A stretch of DNA of 64,000 nucleotides. Origin: Synechococcales cyanobacterium C42_A2020_086. Its GTDB lineage: Bacteria > Cyanobacteriota > Cyanobacteriia > Elainellales > Elainellaceae. Numbering within the stretch: position 1 is the stretch's first letter; each line of letters opens with the position of its first letter. The notes beneath the pieces are model-generated. The model was not told the origin of the DNA and made no database searches. It saw only the letters and a list, made by a program, of their open reading frames with translations. Below are positions 1-8,237 of the stretch, in pieces. The position numbers and the translations under genes were made by a program. Location: contig JACYLU010000020.1 of NCBI GenBank assembly GCA_015272325.1, forward strand, positions 226,683 through 290,682, given 5' to 3'.

Positions 1-150
1 TTCTAACTCCAGATTCGGGTAAATCTTGACAGAGGATAAAGTCTGATCGGATCGGAGAGCGACACCTGCTTTAATAGAGAGAGGCAATGTCACCCATCTC
101 ATCCCCTCAAACCTGTCCTACTTTTTCTCCCTTCATGCATTAAACCAATC

Positions 151-1326
151 ATGCTTAATCCTAATTTGGATGAGATCCAACTCAGTAAAGACGAGTACGA
201 GCGCTACTCGCGCCATCTGATCCTGCCGGAGGTGGGGTTAGAGGGACAAAAGCGGCTGAAGGCGGCTAGCGTCCTTTGTATTGGGACTGGTGGACTAGGT
301 TCGCCGCTGCTGCTGTATCTAGCGGCCGCCGGGATCGGTCGTCTGGGCATCGTTGATTTTGATGTGGTTGACAGCTCGAATCTGCAGCGGCAGGTGATCC
401 ACGGCACTTCCTGGGTCGGCAAGCCCAAAATCCAGTCGGCAAAAGACCGAATTTTGGAAATCAACCCCCATTGTCAGGTCGATCTCTACGAAACGCGCCT
501 CAGCTCCGAGAACGCGCTGGATATCGTCGAACCCTATGACATTGTGGTGGACGGCACCGACAACTTCCCAACGCGCTACTTAGTCAATGATGCCTGCGTG
601 CTGCTCAACAAGCCCAATGTCTATGGCTCGATCTTCCGATTCGAGGGGCAAGCCACCGTCTTTAATTACCAAGGCGGACCGAACTACCGCGACCTCTACC
701 CAGAACCACCGCCACCCGGCCTAGTGCCCTCCTGCGCTGAAGGAGGCGTGTTAGGCATTCTGCCAGGCATTATCGGCGTCATCCAAGCTACCGAAACGGT
801 GAAGATTATCCTAGGCACCGGGCAAACCCTCAGCGGTCGCCTGCTGCTCTACAATGCTCTGAATATGAGCTTCCGAGAACTGAAACTGCGCCCCAACCCC
901 GAGCGCCCGGTGATCGAGAAGCTGATCGACTACGAAGAATTTTGCGGTATTCCCCAAGCCAAAGCTGCCGAAGCGCAACAGCAAGCCTCTATGGAAGAAA
1001 TCACGGTGCAACAGCTCAAAGAAATCCTCGACAGCGGCGCGGATGACTACGTGCTGCTCGATGTCCGCAACCCCAACGAATACGAAATCGCCAAGATTCC
1101 CGGTTCGGTGCTGGTACCCCTGCCCGATATCGAGAACGGCGATGGGGTCGCTAAAGTTCAAGAAATCCTGAACGGTCACAAGCTGATTGTTCACTGCAAG
1201 ATGGGCGGTCGCTCCGCTAAGGCAATTGGCATCCTTAAGGAAAAAGCAGGCATCGATGGCATCAACGTCAAAGGCGGCATCAATGCCTGGAGCCAGGAAG
1301 TCGATCCCTCGGTGCCACAGTACTAG
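151..1326 (+). CDS. moeB: MoeB-type adenylyltransferase with C-terminal rhodanese domain
   Basis: Activates the C-terminus of a ubiquitin-like sulfur carrier (MoaD or ThiS type) by adenylation for molybdopterin or thiamine sulfur transfer; the rhodanese domain can carry the persulfide. The ThiF/MoeB Rossmann fold fills about residues 15-265, with the nucleotide loop GTGGLGSP near residue 46 and the VPSCAEGGVLG block near residue 192. A rhodanese domain fills about 280-391 with its loop Cys in VHCKMGGRS. The Zn-binding CxxC of bacterial MoeB is absent: the usual CxxC before LYPEPPPPG reads NYRD. The gene stands alone, 70 bp upstream of rnpB. Functionally it connects to the molybdoenzyme NarB about 60 kb downstream. 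The family is clear; whether it serves MoaD, ThiS or both is inference. Confidence 0.93.
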   Translation: MLNPNLDEIQLSKDEYERYSRHLILPEVGLEGQKRLKAASVLCIGTGGLGSPLLLYLAAAGIGRLGIVDFDVVDSSNLQRQVIHGTSWVGKPKIQSAKDRILEINPHCQVDLYETRLSSENALDIVEPYDIVVDGTDNFPTRYLVNDACVLLNKPNVYGSIFRFEGQATVFNYQGGPNYRDLYPEPPPPGLVPSCAEGGVLGILPGIIGVIQATETVKIILGTGQTLSGRLLLYNALNMSFRELKLRPNPERPVIEKLIDYEEFCGIPQAKAAEAQQQASMEEITVQQLKEILDSGADDYVLLDVRNPNEYEIAKIPGSVLVPLPDIENGDGVAKVQEILNGHKLIVHCKMGGRSAKAIGILKEKAGIDGINVKGGINAWSQEVDPSVPQY

Positions 1327-1385
1327 AGCACAGTACTCAAGCCGCAGAAAGCAGATAAGGCCGCTTCGTCATTTGCTTAGGCGTG

Positions 1386-1391
1386 TAGACT
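1386..1391 (+). promoter_or_regulatory. Candidate -10 box of rnpB
   Basis: TAGACT lies about 6 bp before the start of the P1 helix of RNase P RNA, where a sigma70-type -10 element is expected. No convincing -35 is visible. Inference from position. Confidence 0.4.
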
Positions 1392-1395
1392 GGAA

Positions 1396-1850
1396 GCGAG
1401 GGAAGAGGAGGCGCAGGCAGTTGCAGACTTCGGTCTGAGGAAAGTCCGGGCTTCCGAAAGACCAGACTTGCTGGGTAACGCCCAGTGCGGGCAACCGCGA
1501 GGAAAGTGCCACAGAAACATACCGCCTGCTGAGGAGGTCGGGAATTGGGGCAACCCACACTGCCCGCTCTCCCCAGTTCAGGTAAGGGTGCAAAGGTGCG
1601 GTAAGAGCGCACCAGCAGCGTCGAGAGGCGCTGGCTCGGTAAACCCCGGTCGGAAGCAAGGTCGAAGGAGCAATGGTTGGTCTTTTTCCAGCTCCGAGCA
1701 GGACGGAGGAAACTCCACCCCTGCGGAATCCGCTAGAGGTGTCTGGTAACAGGCATCCCAGATAGATAACTGCCCTTCTGGGGGTGACCGCTTTGGCTGC
1801 TGCCTCCAGAAGAACAGAACCCGGCTTATGTCCGCCTCTTCCCTTCTTCA
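1396..1850 (+). ncRNA. rnpB: RNase P RNA (bacterial type A)
   Basis: Catalytic RNA that removes 5' leaders from pre-tRNAs. Diagnostic blocks occur in order: GAGGAAAGTCCGGGCT (1437 onward), GAGGAAAGTGCCACAGAAA (1499 onward), CCGGTCGGAAGCAAGGTC (about 1648 onward), GACGGAGGAAACTCC (about 1702 onward) and CAGAACCCGGCTTATG (1815 onward). The P1 helix pairs GGGAAGAGG near 1400 with CCTCTTCCC near 1836, which sets the ends to within a few bases. The open reading frames that cross this stretch are not credible proteins. No terminator separates it from the RNase III gene 50 bp downstream. Confidence 0.96.
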
Positions 1851-1899
1851 CTTCGAGTCTGCAAAGGTTAGGTTTCGGCTCTAGTGCCGTAGTTCCCTC

Positions 1900-2640
1900 A
1901 TGTCCAGTCTGCTTCATCCTCTGCGCCAAAACCAACTGCGTCGATTTGTGCAGAAATTGGGTCTGCCCGATACAGCTGCGGTGCAGTGGTCGTTGCTTGA
2001 TCTAGCACTGATTCACCCGACAGCATCACTGGCAGAAAACAATCAGCGTTTAGAATTTGTGGGCGATGCGGTTGTCAAGCTGGCGGCGGCTGAGTTCCTC
2101 TATCGCACCTATCCTGCCGCACCCGAAGGTGAATTGTCTGCCATCCGCAGCGTGTTAGTTAGCGATCGCTGTTTGGCGCAGATTGCCGATAGTTATGGAC
2201 TAGAGCGCTACCTAGTGATGTCCAACAGCGCCTTGGGGGACAAAGTAGGGCAAGAATCGCGGTTAGCGGCGGCCTTCGAAGCTGTGTTGGCGGCTTTGTT
2301 CCTGAGCACTCACGATTTGTCCTTGATCCACCCCTGGCTCGATCGGCATTGGCAGCAGCGGGCCGATCAGGTTCGCCGCGACCCTACGCTGCAAAACTAC
2401 AAAGGCGCATTGCAAGGCTGGACGCAAGCCCACTATCAGACGTTGCCCGAATATCGCGTGGTGGAAGTGGGACAGAGCTATGGTGACCGCGAACGCTTTG
2501 TTGCCGAAGTCTGGTTTCAGGGCAAAGCCTGGGGGCAAGGTAAAGGACAGTCCAAAAAAGCTGCAGAACAGGCGGCCGCGCAGCAAGCATTTTGGGCGCT
2601 ACAGCAGCTAGCGGATCAAGGAGGCATGGCAGACAAGTGA
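1900..2640 (+). CDS. rnc: Ribonuclease III, with one catalytic Asp replaced
   Basis: Double-strand-specific endoribonuclease for rRNA and mRNA processing. The RNase III domain spans about residues 10-150, with the signature QRLEFVGDAV carrying the catalytic Glu52 and Asp56. A dsRNA-binding domain follows at about 163-235, ending in the GQSKKAAEQAAAQQA helix. Odd: in the second catalytic motif, normally LADxxEA, the sequence reads LAAAFEA, so the Asp equivalent to E. coli Asp114 is Ala124 while Glu127 is kept. The codons are plainly gcg gcg gcc. The enzyme may bind without efficient cleavage, or be a paralogue. It directly follows rnpB, placing two RNA-processing functions side by side. Confidence 0.92.
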   Translation: MSSLLHPLRQNQLRRFVQKLGLPDTAAVQWSLLDLALIHPTASLAENNQRLEFVGDAVVKLAAAEFLYRTYPAAPEGELSAIRSVLVSDRCLAQIADSYGLERYLVMSNSALGDKVGQESRLAAAFEAVLAALFLSTHDLSLIHPWLDRHWQQRADQVRRDPTLQNYKGALQGWTQAHYQTLPEYRVVEVGQSYGDRERFVAEVWFQGKAWGQGKGQSKKAAEQAAAQQAFWALQQLADQGGMADK

Positions 2641-2658
2641 GGGCCTTGTTCAGATAGG

Positions 2659-2847
2659 TCAGTTAGTCTTTCGCAGGAACATCCAGCAGTAGATCAGCGC
2701 TGCAATTTGCAACGGCATGATAGACAGATAGCCCTTGAAAGGTGCAATCAACTCTATCTGGGAAAAGCCGCTGAAGTATCCCGCACCCATTAAGGCTAGT
2801 AATAGAATCAAGACAATTTTCTTTCGCTTCAATCCCGCTATATTCAC
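2659..2847 (-). CDS. Small two-helix membrane protein (uncertain)
   Basis: A 62-residue reading frame with two hydrophobic stretches (about residues 9-27 and 40-57) separated by a short polar loop and ending in a basic tail, the composition of a real inner-membrane peptide. The start would be GTG at 2847, with a GAGG directly against it, too close for a good ribosome site; the upstream Met in this frame is followed by a stop, so the gene could be a remnant. It lies downstream of the DUF2752 and TM2 genes on the same strand. No family is recognised. Confidence 0.4.
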   Translation of the reverse strand: MNIAGLKRKKIVLILLLALMGAGYFSGFSQIELIAPFKGYLSIMPLQIAALIYCWMFLRKTN

Positions 2848-2857
2848 GCCTCAACAC

Positions 2858-2873
2858 GTTTCAACGTTTCAAC
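2858..2873. repeat. Tandem duplication, 8 bp x2
   Basis: GTTTCAAC occurs twice head to tail with no mismatch, in the spacer between the small membrane gene and the DUF2752 gene. Confidence 0.7.
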
Positions 2874-2893
2874 ATAGTAAATCAGAAACACAT

Positions 2894-2923
2894 TTGAATT
2901 CATTTTGCTTGAATTCATTTTGC
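2894..2923. repeat. Tandem duplication, 15 bp x2
   Basis: TTGAATTCATTTTGC occurs twice head to tail with no mismatch, in the same spacer as the 8 bp duplication at 2858. Confidence 0.95.
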
Positions 2924-2975
2924 TTCAGTTGCCTGATTTTTTGACTCACGCGGGAACTGGTGATTGGCGACACCA

Positions 2976-3431
2976 CTAAGGGAAGTCAGAAAAATCAGGA
3001 TACCGTTCTTCAGCATTGGCTAATTGAAACAAACGATAAGCATGATAAGTAAGCAACACTATCAAGAAAAGCAACAGAAATCGACGACTGCATACTACTG
3101 AAACATAGAATGTTTTAATCTGTCTCATTGTTAGCAGTTCAAGAATGATATGAATAGTGGCAATGCCGAAACCAACAAATAGAATCGGACCAAACAAATG
3201 GTAGATAACAGCTTGATGTAAATCACCTTGAGCGACTGCTATAAACGATCGGGTCATGCCGCAAGTCGGGCAGGGGACACCCGTTAGATGGCGAATGGGA
3301 CAGGTCAAGAGCGGCACGCTATATCCCCAACTCTGGCAGTAGGCAATTGCCAGAGGCGTTACGGTAAACCCTAGCCAACCCCAGCGAACTCGACGAGCAG
3401 AGATGGATAGACGCGCTGCACTATTTGACAT
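2976..3431 (-). CDS. DUF2752 membrane protein
   Basis: A 151-residue protein with the DUF2752 hallmark PCPTCGMTRSF (about residues 53-63) after a first hydrophobic segment, followed by two further predicted membrane helices. The conserved Cys pair and the TRS motif face a membrane loop; the function of the family is unknown. The gene lies 65 bp downstream of a TM2-domain gene on the same strand, a pairing often seen in bacteria, so the two may work together in the membrane. Family assignment is firm, function is not. Confidence 0.85.
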   Translation of the reverse strand: MSNSAARLSISARRVRWGWLGFTVTPLAIAYCQSWGYSVPLLTCPIRHLTGVPCPTCGMTRSFIAVAQGDLHQAVIYHLFGPILFVGFGIATIHIILELLTMRQIKTFYVSVVCSRRFLLLFLIVLLTYHAYRLFQLANAEERYPDFSDFP

Positions 3432-3496
3432 GCCTAGGAAGCCACTTAGGATAGCTACTGATACAACACTCTATGTTGAAATCTGCGGTTTGCGAG

Positions 3497-3757
3497 TTAG
3501 AACCAACCCTTCTTGTGAGCGATGTAGGTATTGACAAATTCATCATCGCTTTTGGTTAGGTAGATGATTCCCTCAACCATACCAATAACTCCCATCACCC
3601 AAGCTCCCAAACCGCAGGTCAAAACTGAGACTAGCAGCATGATTAAACCTTCGGTTGTGTATCCCAAGATAAACTTGTGAATGCCAAGAGCACCCAGGAG
3701 GATGGCACAAATGCCAGCGGCAATCTTCTTATCTGCTCTTGTAGTCGGTCCGGTCAT
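3497..3757 (-). CDS. TM2 domain-containing membrane protein
   Basis: An 86-residue protein with the TM2 signature: a first helix AAGICAILLGALGIHKFILG containing the conserved HKF, a tight turn, and a second helix VLTCGLGAWVMGVIGMVEGI. The start is placed at ATG 3757 because AGGAG lies about 9 bases upstream; the in-frame ATG at 3775 overlaps this ribosome site and is unlikely. TM2 proteins have no assigned bacterial biochemistry. Probably transcribed with the DUF2752 gene. Confidence 0.9.
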   Translation of the reverse strand: MTGPTTRADKKIAAGICAILLGALGIHKFILGYTTEGLIMLLVSVLTCGLGAWVMGVIGMVEGIIYLTKSDDEFVNTYIAHKKGWF

Positions 3758-4119
3758 GGCAAAAAACTCCTGCATAGATTTTTGAGCTTCGCAAGCAGTG
3801 TTCCCATTTATGTTTTACTTCTATCTCAAAAGCAAACATGGCTAGCTAGCGGGGGTTCTGCCAGTCCACCCGAGCTGTTGATCCACCCTGCGTAGAATTG
3901 GCATGATATTGTCACCCATCCCACTTAAGCGATTGCATCACTGGCAGAACGATTTCTCAATCTGTTGGGTTGCAACGGATGACAATTGTTACTTGTTTGG
4001 GAATTCAAACTTTCCAATCTGGCAATAATCCTGATTCTGTTCAAATGTAACAGTCCAAATGTGAAAAATGCAGGCTGTTAGAGTTTTTTACACCACTTCT
4101 CTAGACCACGGAGGCTTCC
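3758..4119. other. Spacer between divergent genes
   Basis: 362 bp between the TM2 gene (minus) and the VOC gene (plus). It must hold both promoters, but I see no well-spaced -35/-10 pair, RNA gene or repeat worth naming. Confidence 0.5.
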
Positions 4120-4551
4120 ATGATGGACGACAATCCCAATATTCTTTCCCATGTCTCAATTGGCACCAACGATTTTGCACAGGCGCTAGCCTTCTACGAC
4201 CAAGTCTTGCTAACGCTCGGCTGTCAGCGGCTCATGGAGCATCCGGGCGCAGTGGCCTACGGCAAGCAATATCCAGAGTTTTGGGTGCAAACGCCGATCG
4301 ATGGTCAGCCGGCTACTGTGGGCAATGGTACCCATATCAGCTTTGTTGCTCCTACAAAGGACGCAGTGCACGCCTTCTATGATGCTGCCTTAGCTGCGGG
4401 AGGAGTAGATGAGGGTGCTCCTGGTCCTAGACCCGATTATGGCGATCCCTACTATGGCTGCTTTGTGCGGGATCGGGACGGGCACAAAATTGAAGCCTCC
4501 TATTGGGATCTGCAGCTCGTTCAAGAGCTTTACGGCGACCCAGATGCATAA
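4120..4551 (+). CDS. VOC family (glyoxalase/bleomycin-resistance fold) protein
   Basis: A 143-residue single-chain VOC protein: the two beta-alpha-beta-beta-beta modules cover about residues 9-60 and 68-130. The start of module one (ILSHVSIGTNDF), the HISFVAP strand and the terminal RDRDGHKIEASYWD with a metal-ligand-like Glu match glyoxalase-like dioxygenase or isomerase folds. The substrate cannot be inferred. GGAGG at 4110-4114 precedes two adjacent ATGs (4120 and 4123); either may be used. Monocistronic. Confidence 0.88.
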   Translation: MMDDNPNILSHVSIGTNDFAQALAFYDQVLLTLGCQRLMEHPGAVAYGKQYPEFWVQTPIDGQPATVGNGTHISFVAPTKDAVHAFYDAALAAGGVDEGAPGPRPDYGDPYYGCFVRDRDGHKIEASYWDLQLVQELYGDPDA

Positions 4552-4911
4552 CTCAAGCCTATGCCGATCTCTGCTAACCTCAGTTCAAGGGGCGTGATCT
4601 CTACCTGCTGCTGTTCTCCTGATTACCCTAGATCGACGCATCCGTCTCGATCCAGTTCCTGTGAATTCAGGCGATGCAAAACCCGAGGTAGGGAAATCTG
4701 CACCTTAGAGGGATGCAGACTTTATTGACAGAAGATGAAAATTGTTTAAACTTCATTTCCAGAGAGAATTCCAGAGATGAGGGGCTGCAGCAATGAACTG
4801 CCCGTTCGGATCCATTCTCTAAGAATGCAGCACAGGCAGCAGCCACTGGTTTTACGATGTCTAGCATTTGCTTAACATTGGCTTAACATTTAGAACTTAG
4901 GAGTTTCTGTT
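4552..4911. other. Spacer upstream of the glycosyltransferase
   Basis: 360 bp without a credible gene. Its last 50 bp carry the direct repeat CTTAACATTGG / CTTAACATTTA and an AGGAG ribosome site. Confidence 0.5.
4871..4892 (+). repeat. 11 bp direct repeat, Pho-box-like
   Basis: CTTAACATTGG then CTTAACATTTA with an 11 bp period. The CTTAAC core and spacing resemble the cyanobacterial PhoB box, but the pair ends only 20 bp before the ATG at 4912, leaving no room for a canonical -10. It may equally be one of the many tandem microduplications in this window. Confidence 0.35.
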
Positions 4912-6000
4912 ATGCGCATTGCTCAAGTTGCCCCGCTGTGGGAGCGAGTTCCTCCCCCTGCTTATGGTGGAACAGAGTTAGTGGTTAGTCACCTAGCAGA
5001 TGAACTGGTTCGGCGTGGCCATGATGTCACCCTCTTTGCTACCGCAGACTCGATTACCCTGGCAAAGCTTGTGCCCGGAGCGCCGCAGCCCATGCGTCTA
5101 ACAGGAGTGACACCCAACGAGTATCAAATCTATGACCTGATGCAGCTAACGCGCGTGCTGCAACAAGCTGATCAATTTGATGTAATTCATTTCCATGTTG
5201 ATGCGTCCGCTCTTCCCTATGCCAACGTTTTGAAGACCCCTGTAGTGCACACCGTTCACGGTATTCTCACGCCGCTGGTAGAGCAGCTATTTGTGCAAAA
5301 CCGGCATCAAAACTTTGTCAGTATTTCAAACTCGCAGCGCCGTAACGACTTGGGTCTCAACTATGTTGCTACTGTATATAACGGTATTGATCCCAGCACC
5401 TACGAGTTTCATCCCGAACCTGATAACCCGCCGTACCTTGCCTTCTTTGGGCGCATCTCCCCTGAAAAAGGACCGCAGTTAGCCATTGAATTGGCAAAGC
5501 GGACCGGGTGGAAGCTGATTATGGCCGGTAAAGTCGATCGAGCCGACCAAGCTTTTTACGAGCGGGAAGTGAAGCCCCTGATCGACGGCGAGCAGATCGT
5601 TTACGTCGGTGAAGCGAACCATGCTCAGAAGAGCGAAATCATGGGAGGAGCCGTGGCTACCCTTTGCCTGCTCACCTGGGAAGAACCCTTTGGGTTGGTT
5701 ATGCCTGAGTCTATGGTTTGCGGTACGCCGGTGATTGCGATGGCTCGCGGCTCAGCGCCTGAGCTGATTGTTCACGGTAAAACGGGCTTCCTATGCCACA
5801 GTATGGAGGAGTGCGTCGAGGCCGTAGCGCGTATTGATCAGATCGACCGCCGCACCTGCCGAGAGCATGTCGAGCAAAACTTTAGCCATTTCCGAATGGT
5901 TGATGGCTACGAAAACGTCTATCGCAAGCTATTGGAAGCGCGGTTTGCCCGAAATGGGCATCTACAGGGTGCTAACCTCAAGTCCCTTGAGCAGCTCTAA
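4912..6000 (+). CDS. Family 4 glycosyltransferase
   Basis: A 362-residue retaining GT-B glycosyltransferase. The N-terminal acceptor domain has the glycine-rich PPPAYGGTELV loop (about residues 16-26) and the HFHVDAS strand. The C-terminal donor domain has FFGRISPEKGPQ (about 179-190) and the E-x7-E motif in EEPFGLVMPESM (about 257-268). It would transfer a sugar from a nucleotide donor to a glycan or lipid; the product is unknown. AGGAG is 8 bases before ATG 4912. It has no neighbouring glycan genes, so it acts as a stand-alone enzyme. Confidence 0.92.
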   Translation: MRIAQVAPLWERVPPPAYGGTELVVSHLADELVRRGHDVTLFATADSITLAKLVPGAPQPMRLTGVTPNEYQIYDLMQLTRVLQQADQFDVIHFHVDASALPYANVLKTPVVHTVHGILTPLVEQLFVQNRHQNFVSISNSQRRNDLGLNYVATVYNGIDPSTYEFHPEPDNPPYLAFFGRISPEKGPQLAIELAKRTGWKLIMAGKVDRADQAFYEREVKPLIDGEQIVYVGEANHAQKSEIMGGAVATLCLLTWEEPFGLVMPESMVCGTPVIAMARGSAPELIVHGKTGFLCHSMEECVEAVARIDQIDRRTCREHVEQNFSHFRMVDGYENVYRKLLEARFARNGHLQGANLKSLEQL

Positions 6001-6035
6001 TTGCCTACATTAGCAGCAGCGAATATAGAATGACT

Positions 6036-6076
6036 CGGGGGTTAGAAGATGCACGGTCATAGTCTTGCAACCCCCG
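6036..6076. terminator. Hairpin terminator between convergent genes
   Basis: CGGGGGTT (6036-6043) pairs with AACCCCCG (6069-6076); inside it AAGA can pair with TCTT. ATTTCTTT follows on the plus strand. It sits between the glycosyltransferase and the convergent LysR gene and could end both. Confidence 0.75.
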
Positions 6077-6137
6077 ATTTCTTTAAAGCATATTGCTGAC
6101 ATTATTTCTAAATCTGCTTTGTCAATCTGGTGCAAGT

Positions 6138-7067
6138 CTATTCTGACCCAGGCTCCCTGAGAAAAATCTCTTCAACTGTGGTCTGCTGCATCGTCTGTCG
6201 CATAATCGTCAAAAACTGATGCACACTGGCTGAGGTGTCATTGCTGCGCCAGGCAACGGCGACTTCTGCACAGGGTGCTGGCTCCGCAAGGGGTTTGTAG
6301 ATCACGCCGGTGCGCTGCATGTTTTGCAGGGAAACAGGGACGATGGCTACCCCAATGTTGCCCGCCACAAGACTAACAATGGTTTGCATTTGCATGGCTT
6401 CCTGGACCACCTTGGGGCTGAAGCCCGCCTGCTGGCAGAGGCCGATGATTTGGTCGTAGGCCCGAGGAGAGAGTAACCGCGGGAATAAAATGAATGACTC
6501 ATTCGCTAATGCTGCGAGCGCAATCTGAGATTCTGCGGCGAGGGGGTGAGTTTCCGGGAGAGCAACCACCATTGGCTCACGCACAATGATCTGTAGGTGC
6601 AGCGTTTTGTCTTCGACGGGCGGCCGCAAAAAGCCAATGTCAATCTTGCCTTCACGTAGCCACTGCAATTGCTCGTTGGTTGCCATCTCGTGAAGTTCTA
6701 GCCGCACTGCGGGGACCTGACTGCGGAATGCTCGCAGGATCAGCGGCAGCACATTGTAGGCTGCTGAGCTGACAAACCCAATTACCAACTGCCCTCGCTC
6801 ACCACGGCTGATTTGTCGTCCGGTTTCAATCGCCTGCTCTAGCTGGCGCAATAGCTGGCGTGTGTCGTCTAGGAACTGCTGCCCTGCCTCCGTAAGCCGT
6901 ACTGACCGCTTGGTGCGATAGAACAACTGAAATCCAAGGTACTCTTCAAGCTGACGGATCTGCTGGCTTAGGGGCGGTTGGGCCATGTGTAGTCGCTCCG
7001 CCGCTCGGCCAAAGTGCAGTTCTTCAGCAACCGCAACAAAATAGCGCAAGTGGCGAAGTTCAATCAT
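6138..7067 (-). CDS. LysR family transcriptional regulator
   Basis: A 309-residue LTTR. The N-terminal winged helix (residues 1-60) has the classic MIELRHLRYFVAVAEELHFG start and the recognition segment AAERLHMAQPPLSQQIRQLE. The effector-binding domain (about 90-295) is the periplasmic-binding fold; its similarity to BenM/CatM regulators is an impression. It is codirectional with, and upstream of, the DUF732-like gene only in map order (that gene ends upstream of its own start region), and no divergent target is adjacent, so its regulon is not evident. Confidence 0.93.
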   Translation of the reverse strand: MIELRHLRYFVAVAEELHFGRAAERLHMAQPPLSQQIRQLEEYLGFQLFYRTKRSVRLTEAGQQFLDDTRQLLRQLEQAIETGRQISRGERGQLVIGFVSSAAYNVLPLILRAFRSQVPAVRLELHEMATNEQLQWLREGKIDIGFLRPPVEDKTLHLQIIVREPMVVALPETHPLAAESQIALAALANESFILFPRLLSPRAYDQIIGLCQQAGFSPKVVQEAMQMQTIVSLVAGNIGVAIVPVSLQNMQRTGVIYKPLAEPAPCAEVAVAWRSNDTSASVHQFLTIMRQTMQQTTVEEIFLREPGSE

Positions 7068-7077
7068 TCACTACAAT

Positions 7078-7105
7078 CGATTCACGAACGGCGATTCACG
7101 AACGG
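7078..7105. repeat. Tandem duplication, 14 bp x2
   Basis: CGATTCACGAACGG occurs twice head to tail with no mismatch, in the 42 bp spacer just upstream of the LysR start. Confidence 0.95.
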
Positions 7106-7109
7106 AGCA

Positions 7110-8237
7110 TTAACGAATGCTGCCCGGTAGCGGAGCCGTCGGCGCAAAGCCACCCTGAATCGGCATAACGTTACTGAGAGGCGGAGCGGGAATCCCAGCC
7201 CCTCCTGCTCCTGGAGGAAGCATTTCTACCCCCCAGAGCGGTTGGGATGGCGAATCAGGGGGATACTGAGGCACAGCTGCTGCTGGAGCTGGAGCAACCG
7301 TCTTGGCAGCATTCCACGCTTCGGTAGCTGCTTGAGTGGCTTGAGTCGCAACAACCATGGGCACCGTCGGTTCAGCCGTGTCCACAGGTCGCACTAAGGT
7401 GGCCATATGCTGCGGGCAAAGCCGCTCGGTACCAAAGCGGATGTAGGCATCGCGATTGTGATAGTAGTTGCCCGCCACCTGCCCTTTAAACTGACGGTCG
7501 AATAGGGTGCGCACGCCCCAGTAGCCCTGCCCCGAACTTAGCCAATTGCAGATTTGCCGCCCAATCTGGATGCGATCTTGATCGCTGAGGCGCTCCCGCT
7601 CCGATGGTTGCAGAGCTTGCGAGTAATCGTAGAGCACGTCATTTTCGGGTTTCGTCCAAGAGACCGACGTGGCTACCGGGGTAGCAGAAGCTGCAGCCAC
7701 GGCGACCATAGGCTGCTCGGGCGGGTGAATCACCAGCGATGCTAGCGTTGTGCCCCGCTTCGATGCCCGCAGCACCGAGGCAATTGATCGCTCCGCTGAG
7801 GTGGATTTAATGATGGGGAAAAAGGCGACCAGTGCTCGGACGGCCGGCAGCTCATCGCGGAGAGCCTCAGTGTAGGAACTCTGGGGATAGCGCTGGGCAA
7901 AGTTTTGCATTTCCTGTTGCAGCGTCAGCAGATACCCGATGCGCAGGTGCTTCATTTGCTGAGCTTGAAATACCCGCTCGGCAGCTTCTACTACTTCTAG
8001 GAGATCGTTGAACTGCTGTGCCTGCTGCTTGTGCCAGGGCAATGGGGAATGGTCTAGGAGGTTCGCCAGGGATTGCACCTGAGCTGCATCTGCTGCAGTC
8101 ACCTTGGGCAGGTGCCCCGCCGTAACCGCCTCAGGCAACTGGTGGATTTTGACCCGCACCACTAATTCAAAGACGCTGTAGCTGAGTCCCACCAGCGCCG
8201 CGATCGTCACACAACCTGCTACCAACAATCTGCGCAT
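7110..8237 (-). CDS. Membrane-anchored or secreted protein with DUF732-like module
   Basis: A 375-residue protein. Residues 5-27 form one hydrophobic signal or anchor segment. A helical region follows (about 40-170), then a segment at about 205-275 with the pattern IGRQICNWLSSGQGYWG ... ERLCPQHMATLV. The two Cys and their spacing resemble the DUF732 module of actinobacterial secreted proteins; this match is from memory. The last 90 residues are Pro/Ala-rich and probably disordered. No function is recognised. The stop lies 42 bp from the LysR start on the same strand. Confidence 0.75.
   Translation of the reverse strand: MRRLLVAGCVTIAALVGLSYSVFELVVRVKIHQLPEAVTAGHLPKVTAADAAQVQSLANLLDHSPLPWHKQQAQQFNDLLEVVEAAERVFQAQQMKHLRIGYLLTLQQEMQNFAQRYPQSSYTEALRDELPAVRALVAFFPIIKSTSAERSIASVLRASKRGTTLASLVIHPPEQPMVAVAAASATPVATSVSWTKPENDVLYDYSQALQPSERERLSDQDRIQIGRQICNWLSSGQGYWGVRTLFDRQFKGQVAGNYYHNRDAYIRFGTERLCPQHMATLVRPVDTAEPTVPMVVATQATQAATEAWNAAKTVAPAPAAAVPQYPPDSPSQPLWGVEMLPPGAGGAGIPAPPLSNVMPIQGGFAPTAPLPGSIR

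Noticed and set aside
1369..1935. Minus-strand reading frames across rnpB
   Set aside because: The whole stretch is explained by RNase P RNA; the frames have no protein-like features.
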